Origin: Bacillota bacterium
GTDB taxonomy: Bacteria; Bacillota; Syntrophomonadia; Syntrophomonadales; Syntrophomonadaceae
Assembly: GCA_029550685.1 (NCBI GenBank)
Contig: JAKPGY010000221.1
Location: forward strand, 1-34,277
Length of the DNA: 34,277 nucleotides
Reading direction: 5' to 3'
Shown: positions 17,043 through 23,899 of the stretch, one piece after another
How positions within the stretch are numbered: position 1 is the stretch's first letter
Layout: every line of letters begins with the position of its first letter
Notes under the pieces: generated by a model
Told to the model about the DNA's origin: nothing
Seen by the model: only the letters and a program-made list of their open reading frames with translations
The model's database searches: none
Translations under genes and position numbers: made by a program

Positions 17043-17194
17043 TTTTCCTCATTCCCCCCAACTTGTTTCAGTTTAAATGGGTAAATAATATATGATTGTT
17101 AATTTTTCACCTCCTGCCAGACCATAGTTCCCAAGTAAATAAAGGGCTACAGGTTGGCCCACCAACGGTTTTAGGTATGCTATGTTCTATACAC
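17043..17194 (-). other. Leader segment between terminator B and the hydrogenase small-subunit gene
   Basis: No gene was seen. On the minus strand it contains a GTTGG-TGGG-CCAAC hairpin and a strong AGGAGGTG site near 17110 that is not followed by a usable ORF (GTG AAA AAT TAA only). The real start at 17042 uses a weaker site. Confidence 0.4.
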
Positions 17195-17222
17195 AAAAAA
17201 AGCAAGGCACGACATACCTAGC
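17195..17222 (-). terminator. Intrinsic terminator ending leader element B
   Basis: On the minus strand GC-t-AGGTA, loop TGTCG, TGCCT-t-GC is followed by seven T residues (17201-17195). It stands about 150 bases upstream of the small-subunit start, so full read-through is needed for hydrogenase expression. Confidence 0.85.
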
Positions 17223-17478
17223 TTGGCCAACAATGGGCGAACGGCTCCTTCTTGGATACGCTTTTCGTTGTACCGCCACTATGCACTTCCTGCGCAAATT
17301 ATGTATTTTTTATTGTTTTGTAAGCTTGGCAACAAATACTGGTGTGATACAATGAGAAATCTGCTTGTTTGTAAACTCTTGATGTTTCTACATTTATACC
17401 CTTTCCAGTTCTCACAAGGCAAATTGCCTGTCAACTATCCAGAATTACGGTCAGAATCACACTGGAGTTAATACCAGC
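17195..17478 (-). ncRNA. Leader element B upstream of the hydrogenase operon, homologous to the fdhA leader
   Basis: This non-coding minus-strand stretch of about 284 bases is collinear with 7168-7455. Matching blocks are 17412-17423, 17381-17403, 17327-17343, 17269-17280 and the terminator 17195-17222. The fourth block (AGTGGCGGTACA on the RNA strand) is identical in both. The two leaders are otherwise clearly diverged, so this is conserved structure rather than a fresh duplication. An attenuation mechanism is likely because each copy ends in an intrinsic terminator ahead of the structural genes. I cannot assign it to a known riboswitch class. Confidence 0.75.
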
Positions 17479-17529
17479 TTTACTAAGTATATCGTCATTT
17501 ATCTCTTATTTTTAGCTGCATCCAATTTT

Positions 17530-17557
17530 AGTATATGATAATCGTTGGTTATTGTAA
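17530..17557 (-). promoter_or_regulatory. Possible promoter for leader B and the hydrogenase operon
   Basis: On the minus strand TTACAA (17557-17552) and TATACT (17535-17530) are separated by 16 bases, a moderate sigma-A match. It lies about 50 bases upstream of the conserved leader. The rest of the gap down to cbiO (17558-17651) shows no gene. Confidence 0.35.
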
Positions 17558-17651
17558 ATATAACCATGTGTTATTTTATATAGGAAAATGACATTAATAG
17601 CCAATCAACCTGATAGTAATTGGCCTAATTAGTTATTTGGTGGATGCTAAA

Positions 17652-18452
17652 TTATTGATGGGTATATCGGTGGGTATGCATCTGGTTATGATGGGTGTGG
17701 TAGAAGTCAGCAATTAAATTGGCTTCGCGCAGCATTTCATGATCATTTAGAATATGGTCGGTTGGTCCGTCAAATATAATCTGATGCTGTTCGGAAAGCA
17801 AAAGAGAACGAGGACACAGCGTATGAGCTAACTCCAAATTATGGGTGGCTATTATCAGGGTTCTGCCCTGTTCATTTAATTTCAACAGCACACTGACCAG
17901 CCAGCTCTGGGTACGGGGATCCAATCCATTGGTAGGCTCATCGAATATCAATACCTGGGGATTTAATACCAATACCGAAGCTAAAGCTACTTTCTTCTGC
18001 TCACCTCCACTCAACCGGTAGGGAGATCGCTCCCTCAAGTGACCTATATCCAGGAATGCCAGAACATCCTCCACGCGGCGCTGGACTTCACTGCGGGGAA
18101 GTGACAATTGCAGCGGCCCATAAGCTATCTCATCCCAAACCCGGGTAGTCAATACCTGCACTTGCGTATTCTGGAACAAGAATCCTATCCGGGCATGGTA
18201 GTGTTTGCTGAAACTGTCGTCTTCAAAATCAGCGCCAGTGATTTTCCTGCCAAAAGCTTGAAAGGAACCAGATTGGGGATGGCACAGCCCGCACATTATT
18301 TTAAGCAGGGTGGACTTGCCCGAACCATTGGCCCCTAGCAGAGCTACACTCTCTCCACTATGGATCTGGAAAGATATATTATTAAAAAGAGCAGCTTGCC
18401 GGCTATAGGCAAAACTCATATTATTGAAGTCAAACACTGGCGATCCAGTCAT
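17652..18452 (-). CDS. cbiO: ECF nickel/cobalt transporter ATPase CbiO/NikO
   Basis: This ABC ATPase (about 266 residues) energises the CbiMNQ membrane complex. It has Walker A GANGSGKSTLLK, the signature LSGGEQKKVALA and Walker B VLIFDEPTNGLD, followed by a His switch in ATHNLELAH. The ATG at 18452 is preceded by AAAAGGAG and is the best start; a longer frame to 18557 would only add residues encoded within cbiQ. The gene overlaps cbiQ by 23 bases. The C-terminus is unusually His-rich (HTHHNQMHTHRYTHQ), a likely metal-binding tail. With the hydrogenase and CooT-type genes close by, nickel is a better substrate guess than cobalt. Confidence 0.93.
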   Translation of the reverse strand: MTGSPVFDFNNMSFAYSRQAALFNNISFQIHSGESVALLGANGSGKSTLLKIMCGLCHPQSGSFQAFGRKITGADFEDDSFSKHYHARIGFLFQNTQVQVLTTRVWDEIAYGPLQLSLPRSEVQRRVEDVLAFLDIGHLRERSPYRLSGGEQKKVALASVLVLNPQVLIFDEPTNGLDPRTQSWLVSVLLKLNEQGRTLIIATHNLELAHTLCPRSLLLSEQHQIIFDGPTDHILNDHEMLREANLIADFYHTHHNQMHTHRYTHQ

Positions 18453-19380
18453 ATTCCTCGGCTCCTTTTGGGTTGGCAGTAGAATAATTCTCCTGGTAAT
18501 TGTCCCCGGGTGAAAGCCTATTAGTTCCTGTGTAACAGCGAGCCACCATGGCTTCATGGATTTCCTGAGATAACTGAATACTGCTGATAAACAAAGCCCC
18601 CACCGCTGATCCTACCTGCTTCTGTCGTTCCCGCAGAGATAGCTGGCCCACACTTCTTAACTGCCGGGCGGCAAACATATCCAGAGATAATCGGATGAGC
18701 AGAGCCAGATAACGTATACTCATCTCCAATACCATTATTATAATGGGTGGTATTTTGAAGCTATGCAAGGCTGACAGTAATTTATTAAAGGGAGTGGTAG
18801 CTACCAGCAGTACCCCCCAGGACAATGATAATCCCACCCTCAGGAAAATTAATAGGGCTGATCTGGCACCCTGGTAGCTGATGAATAACTGCTCTGGCAC
18901 TTGCCAGCTTCCTATTACCAACTGTTCAGGCAAATGGCATATAACCAGCAAGGGTATACCATCATTAAACAGGTTCAGGGTGGCAGGCAGAGCCAATAAT
19001 AATGTCAGCAACGGTATGGTCAGCCAGATTCTCTTTTGCAGGGTCCAGGTCGGCAAACGAGAAACTATCATTAATAATATATTCAATCCATAAAGTACCA
19101 GCAGTATGTATATATTATGGATTAAAGCCACTAGTAATACTGCCAGAAGAACAGCCGCTATTTTAAGACGCGCATCTATCCCCTGCAAAAACCCATCTCT
19201 TTTAGACATATTTTCATTATGCAGCTCTTGTTCCAGAGCAGACCCCAATTCCAGCATGGTGCGCCGCAGGAAATGGGTTCTACCCCTTTTACGCCCAGGA
19301 ACCAGCAGAACCTCCTCCGGCTCATCCATCCAGGAGGGAAGCGTTGGCTTATTGGTTTTACAGTTGCTTTGATCAGTCAT
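18430..19380 (-). CDS. cbiQ: ECF nickel/cobalt transporter transmembrane protein CbiQ/NikQ
   Basis: This 316-residue protein is the coupling membrane subunit. The N-terminal 65 or so residues are hydrophilic and charged, an extension beyond the usual CbiQ start. Membrane segments follow from about residue 72 (IAAVLLAVLLVALIHNIYIL and others). The conserved cytoplasmic helix EIHEAMVARCYTG, which contacts the ATPase, lies near the C-terminus. It is encoded between the CbiN-like and CbiO genes. I kept the ATG at 19380 because the frame is open and it lies three bases after the preceding gene. An internal start (for example MSKRDGF near residue 58) is possible. Confidence 0.88.
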   Translation of the reverse strand: MTDQSNCKTNKPTLPSWMDEPEEVLLVPGRKRGRTHFLRRTMLELGSALEQELHNENMSKRDGFLQGIDARLKIAAVLLAVLLVALIHNIYILLVLYGLNILLMIVSRLPTWTLQKRIWLTIPLLTLLLALPATLNLFNDGIPLLVICHLPEQLVIGSWQVPEQLFISYQGARSALLIFLRVGLSLSWGVLLVATTPFNKLLSALHSFKIPPIIIMVLEMSIRYLALLIRLSLDMFAARQLRSVGQLSLRERQKQVGSAVGALFISSIQLSQEIHEAMVARCYTGTNRLSPGDNYQENYSTANPKGAEEYDWIASV

Positions 19381-19383
19381 AGT

Positions 19384-19698
19384 CTACTCCCTAACACGCC
19401 GCCCCAGTAAAATCATTATCCCTGCTACTAATCCGGCTCCCAGCAAAGCAGACAATATATATCCTCCCGCGGCATGGAAAAAGGTATCTGTGAAGCCGGG
19501 AACAGAGTAATCTGGAAATAGAGCATAGGCCCACACCTCAGCAAATTGCTGCAGGCCAGCGGGTATAAAACCAATCTTCTCGCTGAGCTCATCCATACCC
19601 CATTCTCCAAAGGCGGTACCTGTGGCCAGCAATCCCAAAGGAGACAACACTATCAGTATACCTAAAGCTATCCATAAATAACGATATTTTTTAAACAT
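19384..19698 (-). CDS. CbiN/NikN-like (PDGLE-type) transporter subunit
   Basis: This 104-residue protein has a hydrophobic N-terminal span (YLWIALGILIVLSPLGLLA) and a second span near the C-terminus (YILSALLGAGLVAGIMILLG). It carries TGTAFGEWGMDEL between them, the layout of PDGLE-domain/CbiN partners of CbiM in nickel and cobalt ECF systems. It overlaps the end of cbiM by eight bases. Its role is to support metal loading of the substrate-binding subunit. NikN-type subunits of nickel systems often have this two-span form. Confidence 0.85.
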   Translation of the reverse strand: MFKKYRYLWIALGILIVLSPLGLLATGTAFGEWGMDELSEKIGFIPAGLQQFAEVWAYALFPDYSVPGFTDTFFHAAGGYILSALLGAGLVAGIMILLGRRVRE

Positions 19699-20407
19699 GG
19701 CTGTTCACCTCCTGGACAGCAGGAATGGTGTAGCCGGAACGTTCCAATAACTCCGGATAATTTCGTCCCACAAACCATATCCCCAGAACGGTGATAATGG
19801 CTTCCACCGGCCCAGCCAGAACCAAGTGTTCGGACATCATGACTGCCAGGGTTACTTTCAATGGATACATGAAATAGAGAGGGGTTCCATCGGGTGCTTG
19901 AAACAGGTGATACTGGGACCCAAACATTATAGCCGTGGCTAGGGCAGCCACGTTAAGGCCTACGTAGGCGGCCAGCGCAGCGGCGGTCATACCGCGGAAT
20001 GACAGCGGATCCGCCTTCCCTTTGATCAACCGGTAAACAGCATAACCAGCTACCGGCATCAGAAAAGCTATATTAAAACAATTGGCTCCCAGAGCCAGTA
20101 TCCCTCCATCTCCAAACAATAAAGCCTGTATTATCAGGGCCACTGAGACACCTAAACAGGCAGCCCAGGGCCCTAATAAAATAGCCATCAACACTGCTCC
20201 TACCGCATGAGCTGAGCTTCCCCCAGGTATGGGCAGATTAAACATCATAATAATAAAGGAAAAGGCAGCCGCACAGGCTAGAAGCGGTACTTCCTTTTTA
20301 CGAACCGTTTTCTCAACTTGCTTTACAGCCACCCCCATAATCGGTACCATAACCGCCAACATAGGAACCGCAGTTTGCGGGCTCAAATACCCGTCGGGAA
20401 TATGCAT
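19691..20407 (-). CDS. cbiM: ECF nickel/cobalt transporter substrate-binding subunit CbiM/NikM
   Basis: This 238-residue membrane protein starts with the diagnostic MHIPDGYLSP, in which the N-terminal amine and His2 bind the metal ion. A second conserved motif, NLPIPGGSSAHAVGA, follows, then several membrane spans. It determines metal specificity of the CbiMNQO importer. The ATG has AAAGGAG eight bases upstream. It is the first gene of the transporter operon and is separated from the next upstream operon by about 560 bases. No cobalamin or NiCo riboswitch was seen in that gap, so the regulation of the transporter is unclear. Confidence 0.95.
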   Translation of the reverse strand: MHIPDGYLSPQTAVPMLAVMVPIMGVAVKQVEKTVRKKEVPLLACAAAFSFIIMMFNLPIPGGSSAHAVGAVLMAILLGPWAACLGVSVALIIQALLFGDGGILALGANCFNIAFLMPVAGYAVYRLIKGKADPLSFRGMTAAALAAYVGLNVAALATAIMFGSQYHLFQAPDGTPLYFMYPLKVTLAVMMSEHLVLAGPVEAIITVLGIWFVGRNYPELLERSGYTIPAVQEVNSHV

Positions 20408-20460
20408 AAAACCATCTCCTTTAAATATTCTTCATTCTTAAACATGTCAGTCGTTGTGTC

Positions 20461-20488
20461 ATTGCGAGGAGCGCAGCGACGAAGCAAT
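20461..20488. repeat. Intergenic palindromic repeat unit
   Basis: ATTGCGAGGAGCGCAGCGAC followed by GAAGCAAT forms a hairpin with ATTGC/GCAAT ends. Closely similar units are, to my recollection, dispersed between genes in many unrelated bacteria. No coding potential. Confidence 0.6.
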
Positions 20489-20810
20489 CTCTATGCCGGT
20501 CTACTCTACCACGGCTTGGCAGGAGTGTTAGCCAGGATGCAGGGGTATTAGCTAACTCGCTCCGGGACTCCTCGCCTGCAACACATCGGCTTACTTCGGT
20601 GCGAAGCGGACTGCTTAAGAATTCAGCCTCCATGCACTCAGTCCTCACTGCTCGAAACGTCATGTTTCTCGCTCCGCTTCGCAGCCCTCAGTTTCGCCGT
20701 GGTTACAACGACTCGTCATACGTCGCTCGCCCGGCTAATACTCCTGCTTAAGCCGTACAGCGAATGTTTTCATTCATCGCGGCCTGTGTCACTAGTGACA
20801 ATTGCTGTGT
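20489..20810. repeat. Complex GC-rich intergenic element
   Basis: This stretch has base composition unlike its AT-richer surroundings. It holds several inverted arms, for example CGAAAC (20653-20658) with GTTTCG (20691-20696) and the perfect palindrome GTCACTAGTGAC (20788-20799). A minus-strand frame of 80 codons crosses it, but the translation (Ser/Arg/Glu-rich) looks like a by-product of repeats and no ribosome site supports it. I see no gene. Confidence 0.45.
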
Positions 20811-20865
20811 ACAAACAAAAATGCCATGAGATATGGCCTTTCCAGCCTAATACCTTCATGGCATT
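20811..20865 (-). terminator. Intrinsic terminator downstream of the CooT-fusion operon
   Basis: On the minus strand AATGCCATGA (20865-20856) pairs with TCATGGCATT (20829-20820), followed by a T-rich run ending TTTTTGTTTG. It lies about 100 bases after the stop of the CooT-DUF4198 gene. A second small hairpin, GACTTC/GAAGTC, is at 20895-20911. Confidence 0.65.
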
Positions 20866-20968
20866 ATTGATTCATACATAAGGTAACCTAAAGCGACTTC
20901 TTCGTGAAGTCATTTTATAAACTGCAGCTTATATTTCTACAATGATCACGAAATTCCTTCTTAAGCAA

Positions 20969-21769
20969 TTAAAAACTTTTTACCAGGGTAAAAGTACTAA
21001 TAATATTTTCATGGCTGACAGAGAATAAGTAATTACCCCGAGCAGTTAAAAACAACCGGGCTTTCCCCTCTTCATCAGTGATCAGATTATGGGCATAATC
21101 AGTATTGCGGGTGTTGGCATAAGTGGCCCGCAGCGTAACACCTGCCAGGGGTTTTCCGTCCTTGAGAACCTGGACCTCATAATTTTCACCCATGCGTGCA
21201 TGGGAATACCCGCAGGGTAATATCTCCAGAGGCAAACCAATGGGCTGCAGATCATGATGATGATGATGGCCTACTTCCACCAGCAGCTTGGCATAAAGTT
21301 CCTGATCTCCCGACTCATGTGCATATACCTGAATCAAGCCATCGTTTTCCGACCCTAGATGAACATGACCAATATGCCCGTGCAGGTGAAGATCAGCCTG
21401 TCTTTCCCCGGTCCTTCCGGTCACCATTACCCGAGGGGCTATCCAGACTGCTTCTGGATTTGCTTTCATATTGTAACCTTTGAATAGGTTTAGATTGACT
21501 TCTTCTCCCTCATGGAAGTGGCCATGATCAGTATCCAGATCCAGCCATATTTCAGTTCCGGAGCCGGCTGATTCAGCAGCTAGTTCTTCAATAATTATGC
21601 GATGATGTACCAATTCCATTTCCCGTATAGCTGCTTTTATCACGCGCCGCTCACCGAACACACTTTCCAAAAACAAATTTTGGTCCTCCCCGGGAATTAT
21701 GCGGTCCACTTTTTCCATAAATAACTCTTCCCGGCCGTTTTTAAGCAAATAAACGTTAGCCTCGCACAT
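20969..21769 (-). CDS. CooT nickel-binding domain fused to a His-rich DUF4198-like domain
   Basis: This protein has about 266 residues. Residues 1 to about 62 (MCEANVYLLKNGREELFMEK, then RVIKAAIREMELVHHRIIIEE) match the small CooT family, whose Cys2 binds nickel. The remainder resembles DUF4198 domains found with NikM-type nickel transporters. It is His-rich (DTDHGHFHEGE, LHLHGHIGHVHLG, VGHHHHHDLQ) and ends in a carboxypeptidase-regulatory-like beta domain (LAGVTLRATYANTRN). There is no signal peptide, so it should be cytoplasmic. I chose the ATG at 21769, preceded by GGAGAGGTG, because it places Cys at position 2 as in CooT; a GTG at 21778 overlaps the ribosome site. A nickel store or chaperone is inferred. 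Confidence 0.8.
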   Translation of the reverse strand: MCEANVYLLKNGREELFMEKVDRIIPGEDQNLFLESVFGERRVIKAAIREMELVHHRIIIEELAAESAGSGTEIWLDLDTDHGHFHEGEEVNLNLFKGYNMKANPEAVWIAPRVMVTGRTGERQADLHLHGHIGHVHLGSENDGLIQVYAHESGDQELYAKLLVEVGHHHHHDLQPIGLPLEILPCGYSHARMGENYEVQVLKDGKPLAGVTLRATYANTRNTDYAHNLITDEEGKARLFLTARGNYLFSVSHENIISTFTLVKSF

Positions 21770-22373
21770 GGTTATCACCTCTCCAGTTCAGGTGGCATTC
21801 CGGGCAGAGCAGACCCTCCTCAGTCAAAATCGCGTGAGTCTGCATAACCCCTTCACCGCAATTGTGACACTGGATGCTTTTTAATATCCTGGCCTTGTTA
21901 AGCTGGGGCATCTCTACTTCCCGCCAATGAAAAAGCCGTTCTGTAGGCTGACTCATTATCCATTCAAACACCTGGGCCAGAACATCCTCCAACTCAATTT
22001 CCTCTTCGGGAGCAAGCAACTCCCGACCCTTTAAATGTCTATAGCGCTCCATAATGGGATGCTCCAGAGCGTCATATTTCTGAGCTATGCGGATCGCACG
22101 CCCATTCTGGCGGTTGAAAACAGTGTAGACCATTTTCCCATAGTCTTTAAAATATAAATTGCCTTTTCCAAAAGTACAGCCCAAAATAGCCTGGATCGCA
22201 TCCACTCCGCAGGTATCACTTTCTACTATAGCTCCTAATTCCTCATCCTGATCTGAATCAAACTGCAAGTAATTCAAGGCAATCTCCGCCGCCCTAACTC
22301 CCATCAGCAGTCCCGGACAAATATGGCCATGAAACTGTATGGCTTTCTCCAGAGGGCTCATATCTTTACACAT
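21756..22373 (-). CDS. FmdE-family protein with C-terminal zinc ribbon
   Basis: This 205-residue protein carries the FmdE domain, named from formylmethanofuran dehydrogenase subunit E. It has FHGHICPGLLMGVRAAEIAL near the N-terminus and ESDTCGVDAIQAILGCTFGKGNL, followed by KDYGKMVYTVF. The C-terminal segment CHNCGEGV with CPECH is a zinc ribbon. FmdE proteins occur in many non-methanogens near molybdenum or metal-handling genes, and their exact function is not established. The gene lies 19 bases after the DUF3842 gene and overlaps the CooT-fusion start, so the three form one operon. The Cys/His pattern suits metal binding. Confidence 0.88.
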   Translation of the reverse strand: MCKDMSPLEKAIQFHGHICPGLLMGVRAAEIALNYLQFDSDQDEELGAIVESDTCGVDAIQAILGCTFGKGNLYFKDYGKMVYTVFNRQNGRAIRIAQKYDALEHPIMERYRHLKGRELLAPEEEIELEDVLAQVFEWIMSQPTERLFHWREVEMPQLNKARILKSIQCHNCGEGVMQTHAILTEEGLLCPECHLNWRGDNHVRG

Positions 22374-22392
22374 AACTTGAATTCACCCTTTC

Positions 22393-22821
22393 TCACTCTT
22401 GCGTCAGTCTTTTTTGATACCAATAACGTACGCGCTCCACCAAGTTTTCCACCTGCCAGGGCAGCGGTTCATCAATTATGCCGCATATTTCTATCCCACA
22501 GCGATTAAGGGGAATCAACACTTTTATCGCATCAGAACTAGCTATAGCTTCTGCCATACGGGGCGTTAACTCACCTGAATAGGAATTAGCAGCCAGGATA
22601 GCCACTGATCCAGTAATAATATCCACCTTGGAACTGGAAAACACTATAGCATTTTCTCCGCTGGCTCCTTCATTAGCTCCCGCCTTCAGCATTACTGAAG
22701 CGGCCAAAGCATTGGTTCCCAAGGCCAGAATAGTACAGTTATTTCCCAAAGCTCGACGCAGTTGCTCAACAATCAACCGGCCAATTCCTCCACCCTGTCC
22801 ATCAATTACTGCAATTTTCAT
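22393..22821 (-). CDS. DUF3842 family protein
   Basis: This protein of about 142 residues begins MKIAVIDGQGGGIGRLIVEQ, a Rossmann-like nucleotide-binding start typical of DUF3842 proteins. GTNALAASVMLKAGANEGASGENAIVF follows, then RCGIEICGI. The family is common in Clostridia and its function is unknown. The ATG at 22821 with GGGGGA just upstream gives the usual family N-terminus; the ATG at 22833 would add four residues. It is the first gene of the operon with the FmdE-family and CooT-fusion genes. Confidence 0.82.
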   Translation of the reverse strand: MKIAVIDGQGGGIGRLIVEQLRRALGNNCTILALGTNALAASVMLKAGANEGASGENAIVFSSSKVDIITGSVAILAANSYSGELTPRMAEAIASSDAIKVLIPLNRCGIEICGIIDEPLPWQVENLVERVRYWYQKRLTQE

Positions 22822-22833
22822 GCTTTCCCCCAT

Positions 22834-23001
22834 GGTCTGTCTACTTTGGGACTATAATACCATAATTCCAACCATTCTGATTACTAATTTCCAAAAATTA
22901 TACCAGTTAGTCTGACATAACCCAGGCTTGCGATGGAGGTCAGGTTGAGTTAAAGTGAAAAAGGTCCAAAGGTCTAAGGCAACAGAAAGGAAGTCGTTAC
23001 T
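22834..23001. promoter_or_regulatory. Divergent promoter region
   Basis: This gap separates the minus-strand DUF3842 operon from the plus-strand MBL gene. On the minus strand TGGTATAAT (about 22909-22901) is an extended -10 element. A second TATTAT/TATAAT-like site at about 22852-22858 can be read on either strand. No good -35 was found for either direction. Confidence 0.35.
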
Positions 23002-23895
23002 GTGCTTACCCGGGTTAATGGTAATACCTTCTTCATACCAGCTCCAACAAATATAGGTGTATTTCAGTTCAAAGACCGCTATGCTTTGCTGGTGGACTCC
23101 GGCAATGACAATCAACAGGCACGCCGTATATGTGATACTCTGCAGGACTTGGATCTTAGTGCCAAATACCTGTTTCTCACCCACAGCCACCACGACCACA
23201 GCGGCGGACATGCTTTCATCCGTCAGCAATTTCCTGGTTGCAGGTTAATGGCCCATAAAGACACTAGAGCATATCTTAATCAGCCTTTCCTCCTGGCGCA
23301 ATTCATATATGGAGGACAACCGCCCGCTGGTGTGTCGCGCTCTCTCAACTTTAAACCCGCCTTTCCCGAGGAGGAAGTAACCGAAGGCATTACGCGCATC
23401 CACGAAGAAAAGTTCACCATAGTTGAACTCCCCGGGCATGCTCCCGGCCAATGCGGGCTGATAACCAGAGACAGGGTTTGTTTTCTGGGTGACAGCCTGT
23501 TCAGTCAGGATAACTTATATAAGTATTCTTTTCCTTTTCTATATGATATTGGTGCCCAGCTGAAGACATATGACGTTGTAGAGCAAATCGATGCTGATTA
23601 CTTTATTCTGGGCCATGGCCCTGACATTTTAAATCAGGAGCAAATGCTTAAACTGGCTGAGGAAAACCGTTCCAATCTGCATAAATATCTGGCTATGATC
23701 ATGGATTTGCTGGATCAGCCGAAAAGCCGGGAGGAACTCCTGGAGGAAATCATTATATTGGATGATTTAAACCCGGATATACTGGAGTACTATTTCCTGG
23801 CCTCCACCTTGGCTGCCATGTTAAGCTACCTGCAGCAGCGGGAAAACCTGACCATGCAGGTAGAGAACGGCCGTCTCTACTTCTTCAAAGGGTAG
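23002..23895 (+). CDS. MBL-fold metallo-hydrolase
   Basis: This 297-residue metallo-beta-lactamase-fold protein has the metal-binding motif THSHHDHSGGH (His61, His63, Asp65, His66). Further ligands lie in ELPGHAPGQCG, FLGDSLF and FILGHGPD. The C-terminal 80 or so residues look like a winged-helix-type extension, as in glyoxalase-II/LACTB2-like proteins. The start GTG follows AGAAAGGAAG. Its substrate is unknown. It stands alone on the plus strand and converges on the MATE gene with only four bases between the stops. It could be a thioesterase or a glyoxalase-type hydrolase. Confidence 0.88.
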   Translation: MLTRVNGNTFFIPAPTNIGVFQFKDRYALLVDSGNDNQQARRICDTLQDLDLSAKYLFLTHSHHDHSGGHAFIRQQFPGCRLMAHKDTRAYLNQPFLLAQFIYGGQPPAGVSRSLNFKPAFPEEEVTEGITRIHEEKFTIVELPGHAPGQCGLITRDRVCFLGDSLFSQDNLYKYSFPFLYDIGAQLKTYDVVEQIDADYFILGHGPDILNQEQMLKLAEENRSNLHKYLAMIMDLLDQPKSREELLEEIIILDDLNPDILEYYFLASTLAAMLSYLQQRENLTMQVENGRLYFFKG

Positions 23896-23899
23896 TAAT

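Noticed and set aside
17412-17430. Sigma-54-type promoter in leader B (TTGACAGGCAATTTGC)
   Set aside because: The -24 GG is GA here, and the aligned position in leader A does not keep the GG/GC pattern; the stretch is inside the conserved RNA.
20408-20422. Identical 15-base stretch (AAAGGAGATGGTTTT on the minus strand) before cbiM and before the acyl-CoA synthetase gene (27288-27302)
   Set aside because: It is a ribosome site plus a short spacer; the match is most easily a coincidence between two strong initiation sites.
20421-20663. 80-codon minus-strand ORF in the repeat block
   Set aside because: It follows repeat arms, has skewed composition and no ribosome site; it is better explained as a by-product of the repeats.
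20408-20968. Cobalamin or NiCo riboswitch upstream of cbiM
   Set aside because: No B12 box or NiCo signature could be found; the space is filled by repeats and the terminator of the upstream operon.
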